A stretch of DNA of 64,000 nucleotides. It comes from VBDM01 sp041496705. GTDB taxonomy: Bacteria; Pseudomonadota; Gammaproteobacteria; Burkholderiales; SG8-39. The notes under the pieces are model-generated. The model was not told the DNA's origin, made no database searches, and was given only the letters and a program-made list of their open reading frames with translations. Below, one piece after another: positions 1 through 8,969 of this stretch (position 1 is its first letter; every line of letters begins with the position of its first letter). A program made the position numbers and the translations under genes. The stretch spans positions 1-64,000 of the forward strand of contig JBGQFD010000004.1 in NCBI GenBank assembly GCA_041496705.1. The letters run 5' to 3'.

Positions 1-1098
1 GGCCACCGGCGCGAGCAGCGGCACGATGATGAACGCCAGCTCGAAGAAATCGAGGAAGAAGGCGAGCAGGAACACCATGATGTTGACGACGATCAGGAAG
101 CCGATTACACCTCCAGGCAGGCCGGTGAGCAGGTGCTCGACCCACAGGTCGCCGTTGACGCCGCGGAAGGTGAGGCTGAACACGGTCGATCCCACCAGGA
201 TGAAGACCACGAAAGAGGTGAGCTTGGCGGTCGAGTTCATCGCCTGCTTCAAGAGCGACCAGCTCAGGCGCCGGTTGAGCAACGCGAGGATGAGCGCGCC
301 GGTGGCGCCCATCGCGCCGCCTTCCGTCGGCGTCGCGACGCCCAGAAAAATCGTCCCCAGCACCAGGAAGATCAGCGCGAGCGGTGGGATCAGCACGAAG
401 ATCACGCGGCTCAGCAGCTTGAAGCCGCGCAATACTCGCGCCTCGGGCGGCAGCGCCGGCGCGGCGCCCGGATGCAGCAGCGTCCTGCCAAAAACGTAGG
501 CCACATACAGGCTGGTCAGCACCAGGCCCGGAAAAATCGCTCCAGCGTACATGTCGCCGACCGAGCGGCCGAGCTGATCGGCGAGCACGATCAGCACCAG
601 TGAGGGCGGAATGATCTGCGCGAGCGTTCCCGAGGCGGCGATCACGCCGGCCGCGAGGCGCCGGTCGTAGCCGTAGCGCAGCATGATCGGCAGCGAGATG
701 AGGCCCATCGAGATCACCGAAGCGGCCACCACGCCGGTGGTCGCGGCGAGCAGCGCGCCGACGAAGATTACCGCGTAGGCGAGGCCCCCGCGTATGGGAC
801 CGAATAACTGGCCGATCGTGTCGAGCAGGTCCTCGGCCATGCCGCTGCGCTCGAGGATGAGGCCCATAAACGTGAAGAACGGCACCGCGAGCAGGGTGTC
901 GTTGGACATGATGCCCCAGATGCGCTCGGGCAGCGCGTGGAACAGCGCAGGGGTCAGCAGCCCGAGTTCGATGCCGACGAAGCCGAAGAACAGGCCGTTC
1001 GCGGCGAGGGCGAACGCCACCGGATACCCGAGCAGCAGGAACACGACCAGCGCCGTGAACATCAGCGGCGCTATATAGGCGATGAGGAATCCGGTCAC
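1..1098 (-). CDS. TRAP transporter large permease (DctM family), 3' end cut by window edge
   Basis: Membrane subunit that forms the translocation pathway of a TRAP transporter, which imports organic acids using the sodium or proton gradient. I translated the complement from a GTG at 1098. It gives 366 codons without a stop, rich in membrane segments, with DctM-like stretches such as GVVAASVISMG, ASGTLAQIIPPS and VATPTEGGAMGA. The start overlaps the stop of the upstream DctQ gene in a GTGA, so the two are translationally coupled. DctM proteins are usually about 425-440 residues, so roughly 60-70 residues lie beyond the left edge. The substrate cannot be told. A periplasmic DctP partner is not in the window and could lie to the left. 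Confidence 0.93.
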   Translation of the reverse strand, partial: MTGFLIAYIAPLMFTALVVFLLLGYPVAFALAANGLFFGFVGIELGLLTPALFHALPERIWGIMSNDTLLAVPFFTFMGLILERSGMAEDLLDTIGQLFGPIRGGLAYAVIFVGALLAATTGVVAASVISMGLISLPIMLRYGYDRRLAAGVIAASGTLAQIIPPSLVLIVLADQLGRSVGDMYAGAIFPGLVLTSLYVAYVFGRTLLHPGAAPALPPEARVLRGFKLLSRVIFVLIPPLALIFLVLGTIFLGVATPTEGGAMGATGALILALLNRRLSWSLLKQAMNSTAKLTSFVVFILVGSTVFSLTFRGVNGDLWVEHLLTGLPGGVIGFLIVVNIMVFLLAFFLDFFELAFIIVPLLAPVA

Positions 1099-1670
1099 TT
1101 TGGCTCCTCCTCGCCGCGAGCGATCGCGAGTTCCATCGGCACGTCATGTTTTTCGAGCGGATCCGGGATCAGTCCCTGCAGGAAGGCGATGCGCTTGATC
1201 AGCTCGGAGACGCCCTGCAGCGAGAGCAGGCAGAAGCCAACCGGGACCAGCAGCCGCGCGGGCCAGCGGATCAGCCCTCCGGCGCTTCCGGAGATCTCGT
1301 TGCTGTTCCAGGCGTTCATGAATATCGGCCATGACAGCCAGGTGATGTACACCGCCATCGGCAGCAGGAAGAACAGCGTGCCGAAGATGTCGATCCACAT
1401 CTGCCCGCGGCGGGACAGGCGGCCCGTGATCACGTCGATGCGGATGTGTTCGTTGTGCCGTAGCGTGTATCCGGAGCAAAGCAGGAAAACCCCGGCGAAC
1501 AGATACCACTGCAGTTCCAGCCAGGCGTTGGAGGCGATGGAGAGCGCGTAGCGCGACAAGGCATTGGCGGAGCTCACCAGCACCATGACGAGCACCAGCC
1601 AGTATACGACCCGCCCGACGCGCTCGTTCAGCGCATCGATCAGGCGCGAAAGCGAAAGCAGGAAGTTCAC
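1095..1670 (-). CDS. TRAP transporter small permease (DctQ family)
   Basis: Four-helix small membrane subunit of a TRAP transporter, 191 residues, a normal length for DctQ. Hydrophobic segments lie near residues 20-40, 50-68, 90-112 and 130-155. The family-typical region with RHNEHIRIDV is in the middle. The GTG start at 1670 has a GGAGGA ribosome site nine bases upstream. It overlaps the following DctM gene by four bases. No DctP gene precedes it: the upstream DNA leads directly to a divergent molybdenum-hydroxylase operon, which may indicate shared regulation (inference). Confidence 0.9.
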   Translation of the reverse strand: MNFLLSLSRLIDALNERVGRVVYWLVLVMVLVSSANALSRYALSIASNAWLELQWYLFAGVFLLCSGYTLRHNEHIRIDVITGRLSRRGQMWIDIFGTLFFLLPMAVYITWLSWPIFMNAWNSNEISGSAGGLIRWPARLLVPVGFCLLSLQGVSELIKRIAFLQGLIPDPLEKHDVPMELAIARGEEEPK

Positions 1671-1988
1671 GTGGATGTCCTCCGCCTCTTAGCGTGGCCG
1701 GACCGTTGCGGGTCGCGCCGGGTTCTTGTCGTTACCGCAGATCTGCTGCAGGCAGCACGGACCACCCCTGAACCGGCTCGGCATTTTCCCCCATAAGGCC
1801 GCGCTTGGCAAAATACTTGCAAAGCAATCAACCGGATCAGGCACTCGGGCGATGGACCCTCCTGATTCTCTTCGCTCCTGCGCGTCCCTCTCAGACCCAG
1901 CGGGGAACGGATGGACTTCCGCCAAGCGCCGCACTAAGATGTTCCGCCAATAAGAACCACACGTGGCATTCCAACAAGGAGGATTTCG
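1671..1988. other. Divergent intergenic region between dctQ and the iorA-like gene
   Basis: 318 bases with no convincing gene; the open frames here have no ribosome sites and no family resemblance. It must hold the promoters of both divergent transcripts. No clean -35/-10 pair was recognised. A strong Shine-Dalgarno, AAGGAGGA at about 1976-1983, serves the gene starting at 1989. Confidence 0.5.
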
Positions 1989-2441
1989 ATGGTTTCCTTC
2001 GTCGTCAACGGCAAAGAAGCGTCGGTCGAGATGCCGGCCGATACCCCGCTGCTCTGGGCTCTGCGCGATCATCTGGGCCTGACCGGCACGAAGTTCGGCT
2101 GCGGCATGGCGCAGTGCGGCGCCTGCACCGTGCATGTCAACGGCAGTCCCACGCGCTCCTGCGTCACGCCGATCTCGGCGGTTGCGGGCAAGAAGATCAC
2201 CACGATCGAGGGGCTGTCGCCGACCGGCGACCACCCGCTGCAGAAAGCCTGGATCGCCGAGCAGACGCCGCAATGCGGCTACTGCCAGTCCGGGCAGATC
2301 ATGACCGCCGCCGCGCTTCTGGCGAAGAACAAGAAGCCGACGCGCGAGCAGATCGTGGCCCACATGTCGGGAAACATCTGCCGCTGCGGCACCTACAACA
2401 AGATCGTCGCGGCGATTCAACGCGCGGCCAAAGAAGCCTGA
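1989..2441 (+). CDS. (2Fe-2S)-binding small subunit of a molybdenum hydroxylase (IorA / xanthine dehydrogenase family)
   Basis: Electron-transfer subunit carrying two [2Fe-2S] clusters. The N-terminal plant-ferredoxin-type cluster uses C38, C43, C46 and C58 (GCGMAQCGACTV). The C-terminal helical cluster uses C96, C99, C131 and C133 (CGYCQSGQIM, ICRCGTY). Its 150 residues match isoquinoline 1-oxidoreductase alpha and related subunits. The ATG at 1989 has a strong ribosome site. The stop overlaps the ribosome site of the large-subunit gene ten bases on, so they form one operon. The likely role is hydroxylation of an N-heterocycle or aldehyde next to aromatic catabolism genes; the substrate is unknown. 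Confidence 0.92.
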   Translation: MVSFVVNGKEASVEMPADTPLLWALRDHLGLTGTKFGCGMAQCGACTVHVNGSPTRSCVTPISAVAGKKITTIEGLSPTGDHPLQKAWIAEQTPQCGYCQSGQIMTAAALLAKNKKPTREQIVAHMSGNICRCGTYNKIVAAIQRAAKEA

Positions 2442-2451
2442 GGAGGACCCC

Positions 2452-4686
2452 ATGAGCCAAACTACAATGATGCAGAACGAATGGGTCTGGGTCCTCGGCC
2501 TCGAGGGCATCGCGTATCAGGGCGTTTCGCGCCGGGCGTTCCTCCTGTCAGGCGCCGGGGTCGCCTTTGGCGTCAGTTTCGGCGGCACGTTCGCCGGAAT
2601 CTCCGAGGCGTTCGCTCAAGGAGGCGAATTCGCGCCGAACGGCTGGGTGCGGGTCGCTGCTGACGGCACCGTGACCGTCTACTCGCCGGCTTCCGAGATG
2701 GGGCAGGGCGTGATGACCTCGATGCCGCTGTTGCTCGCCGAGGAGATGGATCTCGACTGGAGCAGGGTGAGGGTCGAGCAGGCGCCCTACAACCCGAAAG
2801 TGTTCGGCAACCCGCGTTTCGGGGGCGGCATGACCACCGGCGCGAGCCGTACCACTCAGGGCTACTACGACCTGATCCGCCTCGCGGGCTTGCAGGGGCG
2901 ACTCATCATGGTTCAGGCCGCGGCCGACAAATGGGGCGTCCCGGCATCCGAAGTGAGCACCGAGCCGCACTTCGCGGTGCATCGCGCTTCGGGCCGGCGC
3001 ATGGGCTATGGCGAGATCGCCTCCTTTGCGAAGGTGCCGGCGGAAGCGCCGAAGGTGGACAAAGCGCAACTCAAGCCGATGAGCCAGCATCGCCTCATCG
3101 GCAGGGACGTGGGCCGCGTGGACGTGCCGAGCAAGGTCGTCGGCCAGGCCATCTACGGCATCGACGTGCGCCTGCCAGGGATGCTCTACGGCGCGGTGTT
3201 GCGCACGCCGGTGCAGGGCGAGAAGCCGGAGAAGATCGACGACGCCGCGGCGCTGAAGGTGCCGGGTGTGGTCAAGGTCGTGCCGCTGCCCTACGGCGTG
3301 GGCGTGGTCGCGGAGGACTACCCGGCCGCGAAGAAGGCGAAGGCGCTCCTGAAAGTCGAGTGGAGCAAAGCCGCCAAGGCGCGCGCCTACAACTCCGACA
3401 AGATCATCGCCGAGTACGCGGCGCGGGCGCGCAACTTGAGCGACTCGAGCGGCGTCGATTTCATCAAGGAAGGCGACGCGAAGGGGGCGATGGCGGGCGC
3501 GGCGAAGACGATCAGTGCGGAATTTACCACCGAGCACGTCGCGCACATGTGCATGGAGCCGATGAACGCGACAGCACTCGTCAACGGCGAGAAGATCGAA
3601 GTTTGGGCACCGAGCCAGTCGCCCTTCTTCATTTTCATCGCGACCAGCGTGCGCCTGGGTTACAAGCCGGAGAACGTCACCAGCCATGTGACGCTCCTTG
3701 GCGGCGGTTTCGGCCGGCGTGTCGAAGCCGACTACGTCACCGACGCCGCGCTCCTCGCAAAGGCGATGGAGGGCAAACCTGTCAAGGTGGTGTGGAGCCG
3801 CGAGGACGACGTTCAGAACGACAAGTACCGGCCGATCACGGCCCAACACGTCTCCGCGGGTCTCGACGCGAACGGCAAGCTCATCGCCCTGCGGCATCGC
3901 ATGGTCGGCGAGTCGATCTACGCGCGCGCGGCGCCCGCGATCTTCCAGCAGGCCGGCGGCAAGGACCAGCCGTTCTGCGAGGGCTCGGAGATCAAGTACC
4001 ACGTGCCCAACCACCTGGTCGAATTCCTGCGCGAGCAGCGCGGCGTGGACGTCGGTTTCTGGCGCGCGGTGGGCGGTGGCTACACCAAGTTCGCGCTCGA
4101 GACGGTGATCGACGAGTGCGCTCGCTCGGCGAAACAGGATCCGCTGGACTACCGCATGGCGCTGCTGGAGAAGGAACCGCGCGCTCGGCGCGTACTCGAG
4201 GAAGTCGCGAAGATGGCCGACTGGAAGAAGAAGCGCCCCGCCGGACGCGCGCTCGGCCTTGCGTACTCCGACATGTGGAACGTGCATCTTGCGACCATCG
4301 TCGAGGCTTCGGTCGACCGCAAGACGGGCAGGGTCCGCGTGCATGAAGTCTGGGGTGCTGTCGACCCCGGAGTGGCCGTGCAGCCGAAGAACATCGAGGC
4401 GCAGATCGAGTCGGCCACGATGTACGGACTTTCCCACGTTCTCATGGAACGCATCACATTCAAGGACGGCGCAGTGGTGCAGTCGAACTTCCACGACTAC
4501 CCCGTGCTGCGCATGAACGAGGCGCCTATCGTGCACACCAAGGTGATTCCGACCGACAACTATCCGGGTGGAATCGGCGAGGTGGGGCTCACGACCATCC
4601 CGCCGGCGGTCGCGAACGCGGTATTCGCGCTCACCGGTAAGCGCCTGCGGGCGCTGCCGTTCGACCAGAAGCTGCTGAAGGCCTAG
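2452..4686 (+). CDS. Molybdopterin-binding large subunit of a molybdenum hydroxylase (IorB-like, isoquinoline 1-oxidoreductase beta type)
   Basis: Catalytic subunit of a two-subunit aldehyde oxidase/xanthine dehydrogenase-type enzyme, 744 residues as in IorB. A twin-arginine signal (SRRAFLLSGAG, residues 26-36) sits behind a 25-residue extension and is followed by a hydrophobic stretch ending near AFAQ. This suggests Tat export with the small subunit as a hitchhiker. Molybdopterin motifs include GGGFGRR near residue 420, and the probable catalytic glutamate is E710 in GGIGEVGLTT. There is no FAD subunit, as usual for IorAB; electrons then go to a cytochrome. No cofactor-insertion chaperone (XdhC/CoxI type) is adjacent. 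Confidence 0.9.
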   Translation: MSQTTMMQNEWVWVLGLEGIAYQGVSRRAFLLSGAGVAFGVSFGGTFAGISEAFAQGGEFAPNGWVRVAADGTVTVYSPASEMGQGVMTSMPLLLAEEMDLDWSRVRVEQAPYNPKVFGNPRFGGGMTTGASRTTQGYYDLIRLAGLQGRLIMVQAAADKWGVPASEVSTEPHFAVHRASGRRMGYGEIASFAKVPAEAPKVDKAQLKPMSQHRLIGRDVGRVDVPSKVVGQAIYGIDVRLPGMLYGAVLRTPVQGEKPEKIDDAAALKVPGVVKVVPLPYGVGVVAEDYPAAKKAKALLKVEWSKAAKARAYNSDKIIAEYAARARNLSDSSGVDFIKEGDAKGAMAGAAKTISAEFTTEHVAHMCMEPMNATALVNGEKIEVWAPSQSPFFIFIATSVRLGYKPENVTSHVTLLGGGFGRRVEADYVTDAALLAKAMEGKPVKVVWSREDDVQNDKYRPITAQHVSAGLDANGKLIALRHRMVGESIYARAAPAIFQQAGGKDQPFCEGSEIKYHVPNHLVEFLREQRGVDVGFWRAVGGGYTKFALETVIDECARSAKQDPLDYRMALLEKEPRARRVLEEVAKMADWKKKRPAGRALGLAYSDMWNVHLATIVEASVDRKTGRVRVHEVWGAVDPGVAVQPKNIEAQIESATMYGLSHVLMERITFKDGAVVQSNFHDYPVLRMNEAPIVHTKVIPTDNYPGGIGEVGLTTIPPAVANAVFALTGKRLRALPFDQKLLKA

Positions 4687-4703
4687 GGTCGCTGCAGGAT
4701 CGA

Positions 4704-4737
4704 AGCCCCGGCCGGTCAGCGGCCGGGGCTTTTTTTC
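4704..4737 (+). terminator. Rho-independent terminator after the iorAB-like operon
   Basis: A perfect 11-bp stem (4704-4714 with 4720-4730), GC-rich, a five-base loop GTCAG and a run of seven T. It lies 18 bases past the stop of the large subunit. The next gene starts only about six bases after the T-run. Confidence 0.93.
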
Positions 4738-4742
4738 GGCAG

Positions 4743-5693
4743 ATGGGAAAACCGCTTCGCTTCATCTCTGCTCAGGAAGTGCACGCGGCGCTTGAGTGGC
4801 CCGTGCTGGTGGATGGGCTGCGGGAGGCGTTCCGGCGCGGGGGAAACGCGCCGGTCCGGCACATGCACGTGGTGAATGAAACCGAGCGTGCCCGGTTGCT
4901 CCTCATGCCCGCCTGGCGCGAGGGGCAGGCGCTGGGCGTCAAGCTGGTCAGCGTGTTTCCGGGCAATCCGCGCCGCGGTGTCTCAACGGTTTCGGGGCTG
5001 TACGTGCTGATGGACGGCACTACCGGGCATCCGGTTGCATTGCTCGACGGCGAGGCGATCACTTTGCGGCGCACGGGCGCCGCCTCTGCGCTCGCTTCCA
5101 CCTACCTCGCCCGCGTTGACAGCAAGACCCTGCTGGTGGTCGGCACCGGGAGGCTCGCGCCGTGGATGGCGGCAGCGCACTGCTCGGCTCGAAATTTCGA
5201 GCGCGTGCTCGTGTGGGGGCGCTCGCCGGAAAAAGCACGCGCGCTGGCCAAGCGGCTGGAAGGCGAGGCATTGCCCGCACAGGCCGTGGCCGATCTGGCG
5301 AGCGCGGCTGCGGAATCCGACGTAATCACCTGCGCGACCACGGCGCGAGACCCGGTCCTGCTCGGGCGATGGCTAAAGCCCGGCACGCACGTGGATCTGG
5401 TCGGCGCCTTTGCAGCGGACATGCGCGAATCGGACGACGCACTCGTATTGCAGGCGGAGATTGTCGTGGATACTTTCGCCGGCGCCTTGAAAGAAGCCGG
5501 CGATATCGTTCAGCCGATCGAACTCGGCACCCTCACGCGCGGTGCGGTGCGTGCCGAGCTCGCCGATCTCGTCGCGGGCCGGCATCCGGGGCGCACGAGT
5601 CCGGATCAGGTCACGCTGTTCAAATCGGTAGGCACAGCGCTCGAGGACCTTTGCGCTGCGCAACTGGTGGTTCAACGGGTCGCCGCGCTCTAA
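4743..5693 (+). CDS. Ornithine cyclodeaminase / mu-crystallin family protein
   Basis: NAD(P)-dependent enzyme family that includes ornithine cyclodeaminase, imine reductases and alanine dehydrogenases. At 316 residues it has normal length. The N-terminal FISAQEVHAALEW and the central RRTGAASALAS are family hallmarks, followed by a Rossmann nucleotide site GTGRLAP near residue 136. The start is odd: the ATG lies immediately after a terminator hairpin, with no Shine-Dalgarno, yet the family alignment supports it. Expression would need read-through or a promoter inside the hairpin region. Its stop codon interlocks with that of the convergent regulator gene (CTAA at 5690-5693). The true substrate is unknown. 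Confidence 0.88.
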   Translation: MGKPLRFISAQEVHAALEWPVLVDGLREAFRRGGNAPVRHMHVVNETERARLLLMPAWREGQALGVKLVSVFPGNPRRGVSTVSGLYVLMDGTTGHPVALLDGEAITLRRTGAASALASTYLARVDSKTLLVVGTGRLAPWMAAAHCSARNFERVLVWGRSPEKARALAKRLEGEALPAQAVADLASAAAESDVITCATTARDPVLLGRWLKPGTHVDLVGAFAADMRESDDALVLQAEIVVDTFAGALKEAGDIVQPIELGTLTRGAVRAELADLVAGRHPGRTSPDQVTLFKSVGTALEDLCAAQLVVQRVAAL

Positions 5694-7252
5694 CGTCCCC
5701 GCCTGGCTTTGCTGACGATCTCCTCGCGCACATCGGTAATTTCACGGGCGCGCGACGCGCCGGCGCCGTCGCAATGGTCGGTCCGCGGACAATGCGTGCT
5801 GCGTGGACAAATGATGCGCGCGGGAACCGATAACGCATCCTCGACCCAGGCAATGTTCAGCACTTTGGCCGCTCCCCTGATCGCCTCGGCGGCAGCTTTG
5901 GGAATTCTCGCTTCGCCGTGATGATGCAGGCATTCATCGGTGATGCTTGCGACGACATTGTCTGCATCGACGCTGTGCGAACGCAGCGCCGGCACCAGGT
6001 CGATCCCTACCGACAGCACATGGGGATTGCCCGCCATGTCGTTGGCACACCGCGAGTGACAGCAATACAGCAGGGACTGATCGCCGTCCCGCAACACTGA
6101 AATCTGCGAGCCGCGGTCGGCGCTGCGGTTTTCGTTGAGCATTCGAAAAACGGCCCATTGCGGACAAGGATCGGTGACTTGCGCCATGTTTCCCCAGGGC
6201 AGCGGGATGCCGTTCCCGCGATACACCGCGCGCAAGTATCCGGGCGGATAGGCATCGAAGAAATGCCAATAGGGATATGGAGATACCTTGGTCATGCGCC
6301 GCATCACCACAGCCGGCGTGAGCTGGATTTTTTCTCCGGCCTCGACTCGATACGACTCGCGCGTCAGGAAGCGACGGAATGGAACCTTGGGGCACAGCAG
6401 TGCGCCGGCAAAGAAGCTGCACTCGAAATCGCGCCAGGCGTGCAGCACGTCTCGCGCGTTCATGCCGGCGGTGAATTCGGCGCCTTCCGGGCTGCCGCCC
6501 ATTTCTCCGCCGGTGGCATGCGCTGACTTGAATCCGTCGCCTTCGTGCAGCACCTTGTGGCCCAGGTGCGAGGCGAGGTCGAACTTGAGACGTGCCGGGT
6601 CGGCTTGCAATTCGCGATTCAAGTATACGGTGTGCGGCGCTTCAAAAAACGAGCGCACCATGCTGCGCACTTCGCGATCCTTGTCGTGCGCGAGCACCGG
6701 CTTTCGGTCAAACCAGCGCAGAGTCAGACCGTGGTGCTTGCAAAGATGCATCAGGTCGTCGGCGCCGAGCGGGAATTTTCTCTCGCCGACGCTTTCCGCC
6801 GATCGCTCGAGATCGGGAAAGTCATTGCGCGACATCTCCTGATGCGAGCGAATCAGCAGATGCGCGAACTGCCGCCCGGTGGTGCCGGTTTGCGCCAGCA
6901 ACTCGGGGATCGCCGCTTGCAGCAGGTCCTTCGAAAACAGGAACGCGGGTTCGAGCGGCACACCCGCCACGCCGCCGGCGCGTTGTTTGGGTGCAGTGAT
7001 TTCCGTTTCCGGATTGCCATCGAGAAACCAGCGTGGTTCACGTTGAAACAACGATGACAGCAACCCGAGTACGCTTTCTGACGGCACCCGCTTCCCGCTC
7101 TCGATCATGCTCAGGTAGGAGACCGAGGGCGCGCTCTGCGAATCAAGTTGAATGCAGCGTGCCGACAGCTCTTCCAGGGTCAGACCATTGCGTTTGCGCA
7201 AGGCGCGCAACTTGGTGCCGAGGAAGTGGCTCTTGCGGGTGTGTTGGGTCAT
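5690..7252 (-). CDS. XRE-family transcriptional regulator with ImmA/IrrE-like domain (RamB / ScfR type)
   Basis: Predicted DNA-binding regulator of short-chain acyl-CoA or glyoxylate metabolism, 520 residues. The N-terminal helix-turn-helix occupies about residues 9-70 (LGTKLRALRKRNGLTLEELS). A central IrrE-like region follows, where the usual HExxH is degenerate (LASHLGHKVLH). The C-terminal part has cysteine clusters, including CPRSTHCPRTDHC. The ATG at 7252 was chosen because the helix-turn-helix begins right after it; an 83-residue upstream extension of the frame is unlike protein. It is divergent from malate synthase. In Corynebacterium, RamB controls aceA/aceB, so the role here is inferred by family plus position. 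Confidence 0.88.
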   Translation of the reverse strand: MTQHTRKSHFLGTKLRALRKRNGLTLEELSARCIQLDSQSAPSVSYLSMIESGKRVPSESVLGLLSSLFQREPRWFLDGNPETEITAPKQRAGGVAGVPLEPAFLFSKDLLQAAIPELLAQTGTTGRQFAHLLIRSHQEMSRNDFPDLERSAESVGERKFPLGADDLMHLCKHHGLTLRWFDRKPVLAHDKDREVRSMVRSFFEAPHTVYLNRELQADPARLKFDLASHLGHKVLHEGDGFKSAHATGGEMGGSPEGAEFTAGMNARDVLHAWRDFECSFFAGALLCPKVPFRRFLTRESYRVEAGEKIQLTPAVVMRRMTKVSPYPYWHFFDAYPPGYLRAVYRGNGIPLPWGNMAQVTDPCPQWAVFRMLNENRSADRGSQISVLRDGDQSLLYCCHSRCANDMAGNPHVLSVGIDLVPALRSHSVDADNVVASITDECLHHHGEARIPKAAAEAIRGAAKVLNIAWVEDALSVPARIICPRSTHCPRTDHCDGAGASRAREITDVREEIVSKARRGR

Positions 7253-7259
7253 GGGAGAA

Positions 7260-7301
7260 TGTGAAATTAACAATGTGAAATTTCTGCAGTAAAATTTACA
7301 C
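7260..7301. promoter_or_regulatory. Candidate operator: repeated TGTGAAATT and inverted AAATTTACAC
   Basis: An AT-rich island in GC-rich DNA between the RamB-like regulator and aceB. TGTGAAATT occurs at 7260-7268 and again at 7274-7282. An inverted near-copy, AAATTTACAC, lies at 7292-7301. The second and third copies form an imperfect palindrome around CTGCAGT. This is the expected place for the adjacent regulator to bind and control both divergent genes (inference). Confidence 0.6.
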
Positions 7302-7311
7302 TTCCGGTGCC

Positions 7312-7317
7312 TATAAT
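7312..7317 (+). promoter_or_regulatory. aceB: -10 box (TATAAT) of aceB, implying a leaderless transcript
   Basis: A perfect TATAAT lies eight bases before the ATG at 7325. Transcription starting about seven bases downstream would begin at or next to the start codon, and no ribosome site is visible, so the message may be leaderless. No good -35 box is seen; that position falls in the putative operator. Confidence 0.5.
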
Positions 7318-7324
7318 GCCTCGC

Positions 7325-8938
7325 ATGAAGACAAATGTACATGCCATGCCGGCGCCGGAACTGGAACTGGAGTTCTTTGCGCCCCGGCTCGAACGGTCGG
7401 CAGAGGTGCTGACTCCCGCAGCGCTGGAGCTGGTCGTCGCACTGCATCGAAAATTCAACGGCCGCCGCCTCGAGCTGCTGGCCGCGCGCGCGCGGCGTCA
7501 AGAGGAACTGGATGCGGGTGGATTGCCGGAATTCTTGTCAAAAACCGCCGCAATACGCGCCGACAAGTGGCGCGTCGCGCCGGTGCCCGCGGATCTTCTG
7601 GATCGTCGCGTGGAAATTACCGGACCGGTCGATCGCAAGATGATCATCAATGCGCTCAACGCGCCGGTGCAAGCGTTTATGGCCGACTTCGAGGACTCGT
7701 CCTCGCCGACCTGGGAAAACATGGTGAACGGGCAGATCAATCTGCGCGACGCCATCAACCGCAACATCAGCTACCTCGATGCCGTCAGTGGCAAGTCTTA
7801 CCGGCTTGGTGCGCGCCTCGCCACGCTGATCGTGCGGCCGCGCGGGTGGCATCTACCCGAGAAGCACCTGCACATCGACGGCGAGCCGGTGTCGGCATCG
7901 CTGTTCGATTTCGGGATCTTTCTGGCGAACAACCACGAGTCGCTGGCGCGCGCCGGTACCGGTCCGTATTTCTACTTGCCGAAGATCGAAAGCCATCTGG
8001 AAGCCCGGCTGTGGAACGAGGTCTTCCTTGCGGCACAAGACGCGTTGGGTATGAAGCGCGGCACGATCAAAGCGACCGTGCTCATTGAAACGATACTGGC
8101 CGCGTTCGAAATGGACGAGATTCTGTTCGAATTGCGCGAGCATTCCGCGGGACTCAATTGCGGCCGCTGGGATTACATCTTCAGCTTCATCAAGAAATTC
8201 CGTAACCGCCGCGACTGCGTGCTGCCGGACCGCGGCACCCTGACCATGGACAAGCTGTTTCTGAAGTCGTATGTCGATCTGCTGATCCAGACCTGTCATC
8301 GCCGCGGCGCACACGCGATGGGCGGCATGGCGGCACAGATTCCGATTCGCGACAACCCGCAAGCCAATGCAGCCGCCATGGCCAAGGTGCGCGCCGACAA
8401 GACGCGCGAAGCGCTGGCCGGTCATGACGGCACCTGGGTTGCCCATCCGGGACTGGCGCCGATTGCACTGGATGCCTTCAACGCGGTCATGTCCGGACCC
8501 AATCAACTGCGGGTGATGCGCGGCGATGTGCGGGTCAGCGCGGCGGATCTGGTGCGCATTCCGGACGGCGTCATCACCGAAGCGGGACTGCGGCAAAACA
8601 TTCGCGTTGCCCTGCAATACATCGAGGCTTGGCTGCGCGGCTCTGGCTGTGTGCCGCTGTATGACTTGATGGAAGACGCTGCCACTGCGGAGATTTGCCG
8701 CGCACAACTGTGGCAATGGATACGCCACGAAGCTCGCATGGACAACGGCGCGACCGTGACTGCCGAGCGATTCGATCTGCTGCTCGGCGCCGAGCTTGAA
8801 CAAGTGCATCGTGAAGTCGGCATTGCCAGAGTCCAATCTGGAGCTTTCCCTACGGCGGTGCGTTTGTTCAGTTCGATGGTCAAGAACGACAGCTTCGACG
8901 AATTCCTGACCTTGCCTGCCTACAATTTCTTGCCTTGA
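7325..8938 (+). CDS. aceB: Malate synthase A
   Basis: Condenses glyoxylate with acetyl-CoA to malate in the glyoxylate bypass, needed for growth on acetate and on aromatics degraded to acetyl-CoA. About 537 residues, normal for the A form. Signature stretches are MADFEDSSSPTWEN, RPRGWHLPEKH, CGRWDYIFSFIKKF and GAHAMGGMAAQIPI, and the C-terminus ends in LPAYNFLP. A GTG at 7307 would start inside the TATAAT box, so the ATG at 7325 is preferred. Isocitrate lyase is not in the window. The gene is single and divergent from the RamB-like regulator. Confidence 0.95.
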   Translation: MKTNVHAMPAPELELEFFAPRLERSAEVLTPAALELVVALHRKFNGRRLELLAARARRQEELDAGGLPEFLSKTAAIRADKWRVAPVPADLLDRRVEITGPVDRKMIINALNAPVQAFMADFEDSSSPTWENMVNGQINLRDAINRNISYLDAVSGKSYRLGARLATLIVRPRGWHLPEKHLHIDGEPVSASLFDFGIFLANNHESLARAGTGPYFYLPKIESHLEARLWNEVFLAAQDALGMKRGTIKATVLIETILAAFEMDEILFELREHSAGLNCGRWDYIFSFIKKFRNRRDCVLPDRGTLTMDKLFLKSYVDLLIQTCHRRGAHAMGGMAAQIPIRDNPQANAAAMAKVRADKTREALAGHDGTWVAHPGLAPIALDAFNAVMSGPNQLRVMRGDVRVSAADLVRIPDGVITEAGLRQNIRVALQYIEAWLRGSGCVPLYDLMEDAATAEICRAQLWQWIRHEARMDNGATVTAERFDLLLGAELEQVHREVGIARVQSGAFPTAVRLFSSMVKNDSFDEFLTLPAYNFLP

Positions 8939-8969
8939 CGAACCGATTTCTGAGCGGAGGGCCCAAGTC

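Noticed and set aside
1726..1953. Small plus-strand frame in the dctQ-iorA intergenic region.
   Set aside because: No ribosome site, no family resemblance and overlapping alternatives in other frames.
2548..4536. A 662-codon open frame antisense to the molybdenum hydroxylase large subunit.
   Set aside because: Long antisense frames are expected in GC-rich genes. Its sequence is His/Arg/Asp-rich low-complexity shadow, with no ribosome site.
7260..7301. Considered as a CRISPR-like or iteron repeat.
   Set aside because: Only three short imperfect copies; an operator for the adjacent regulator is the simpler reading.
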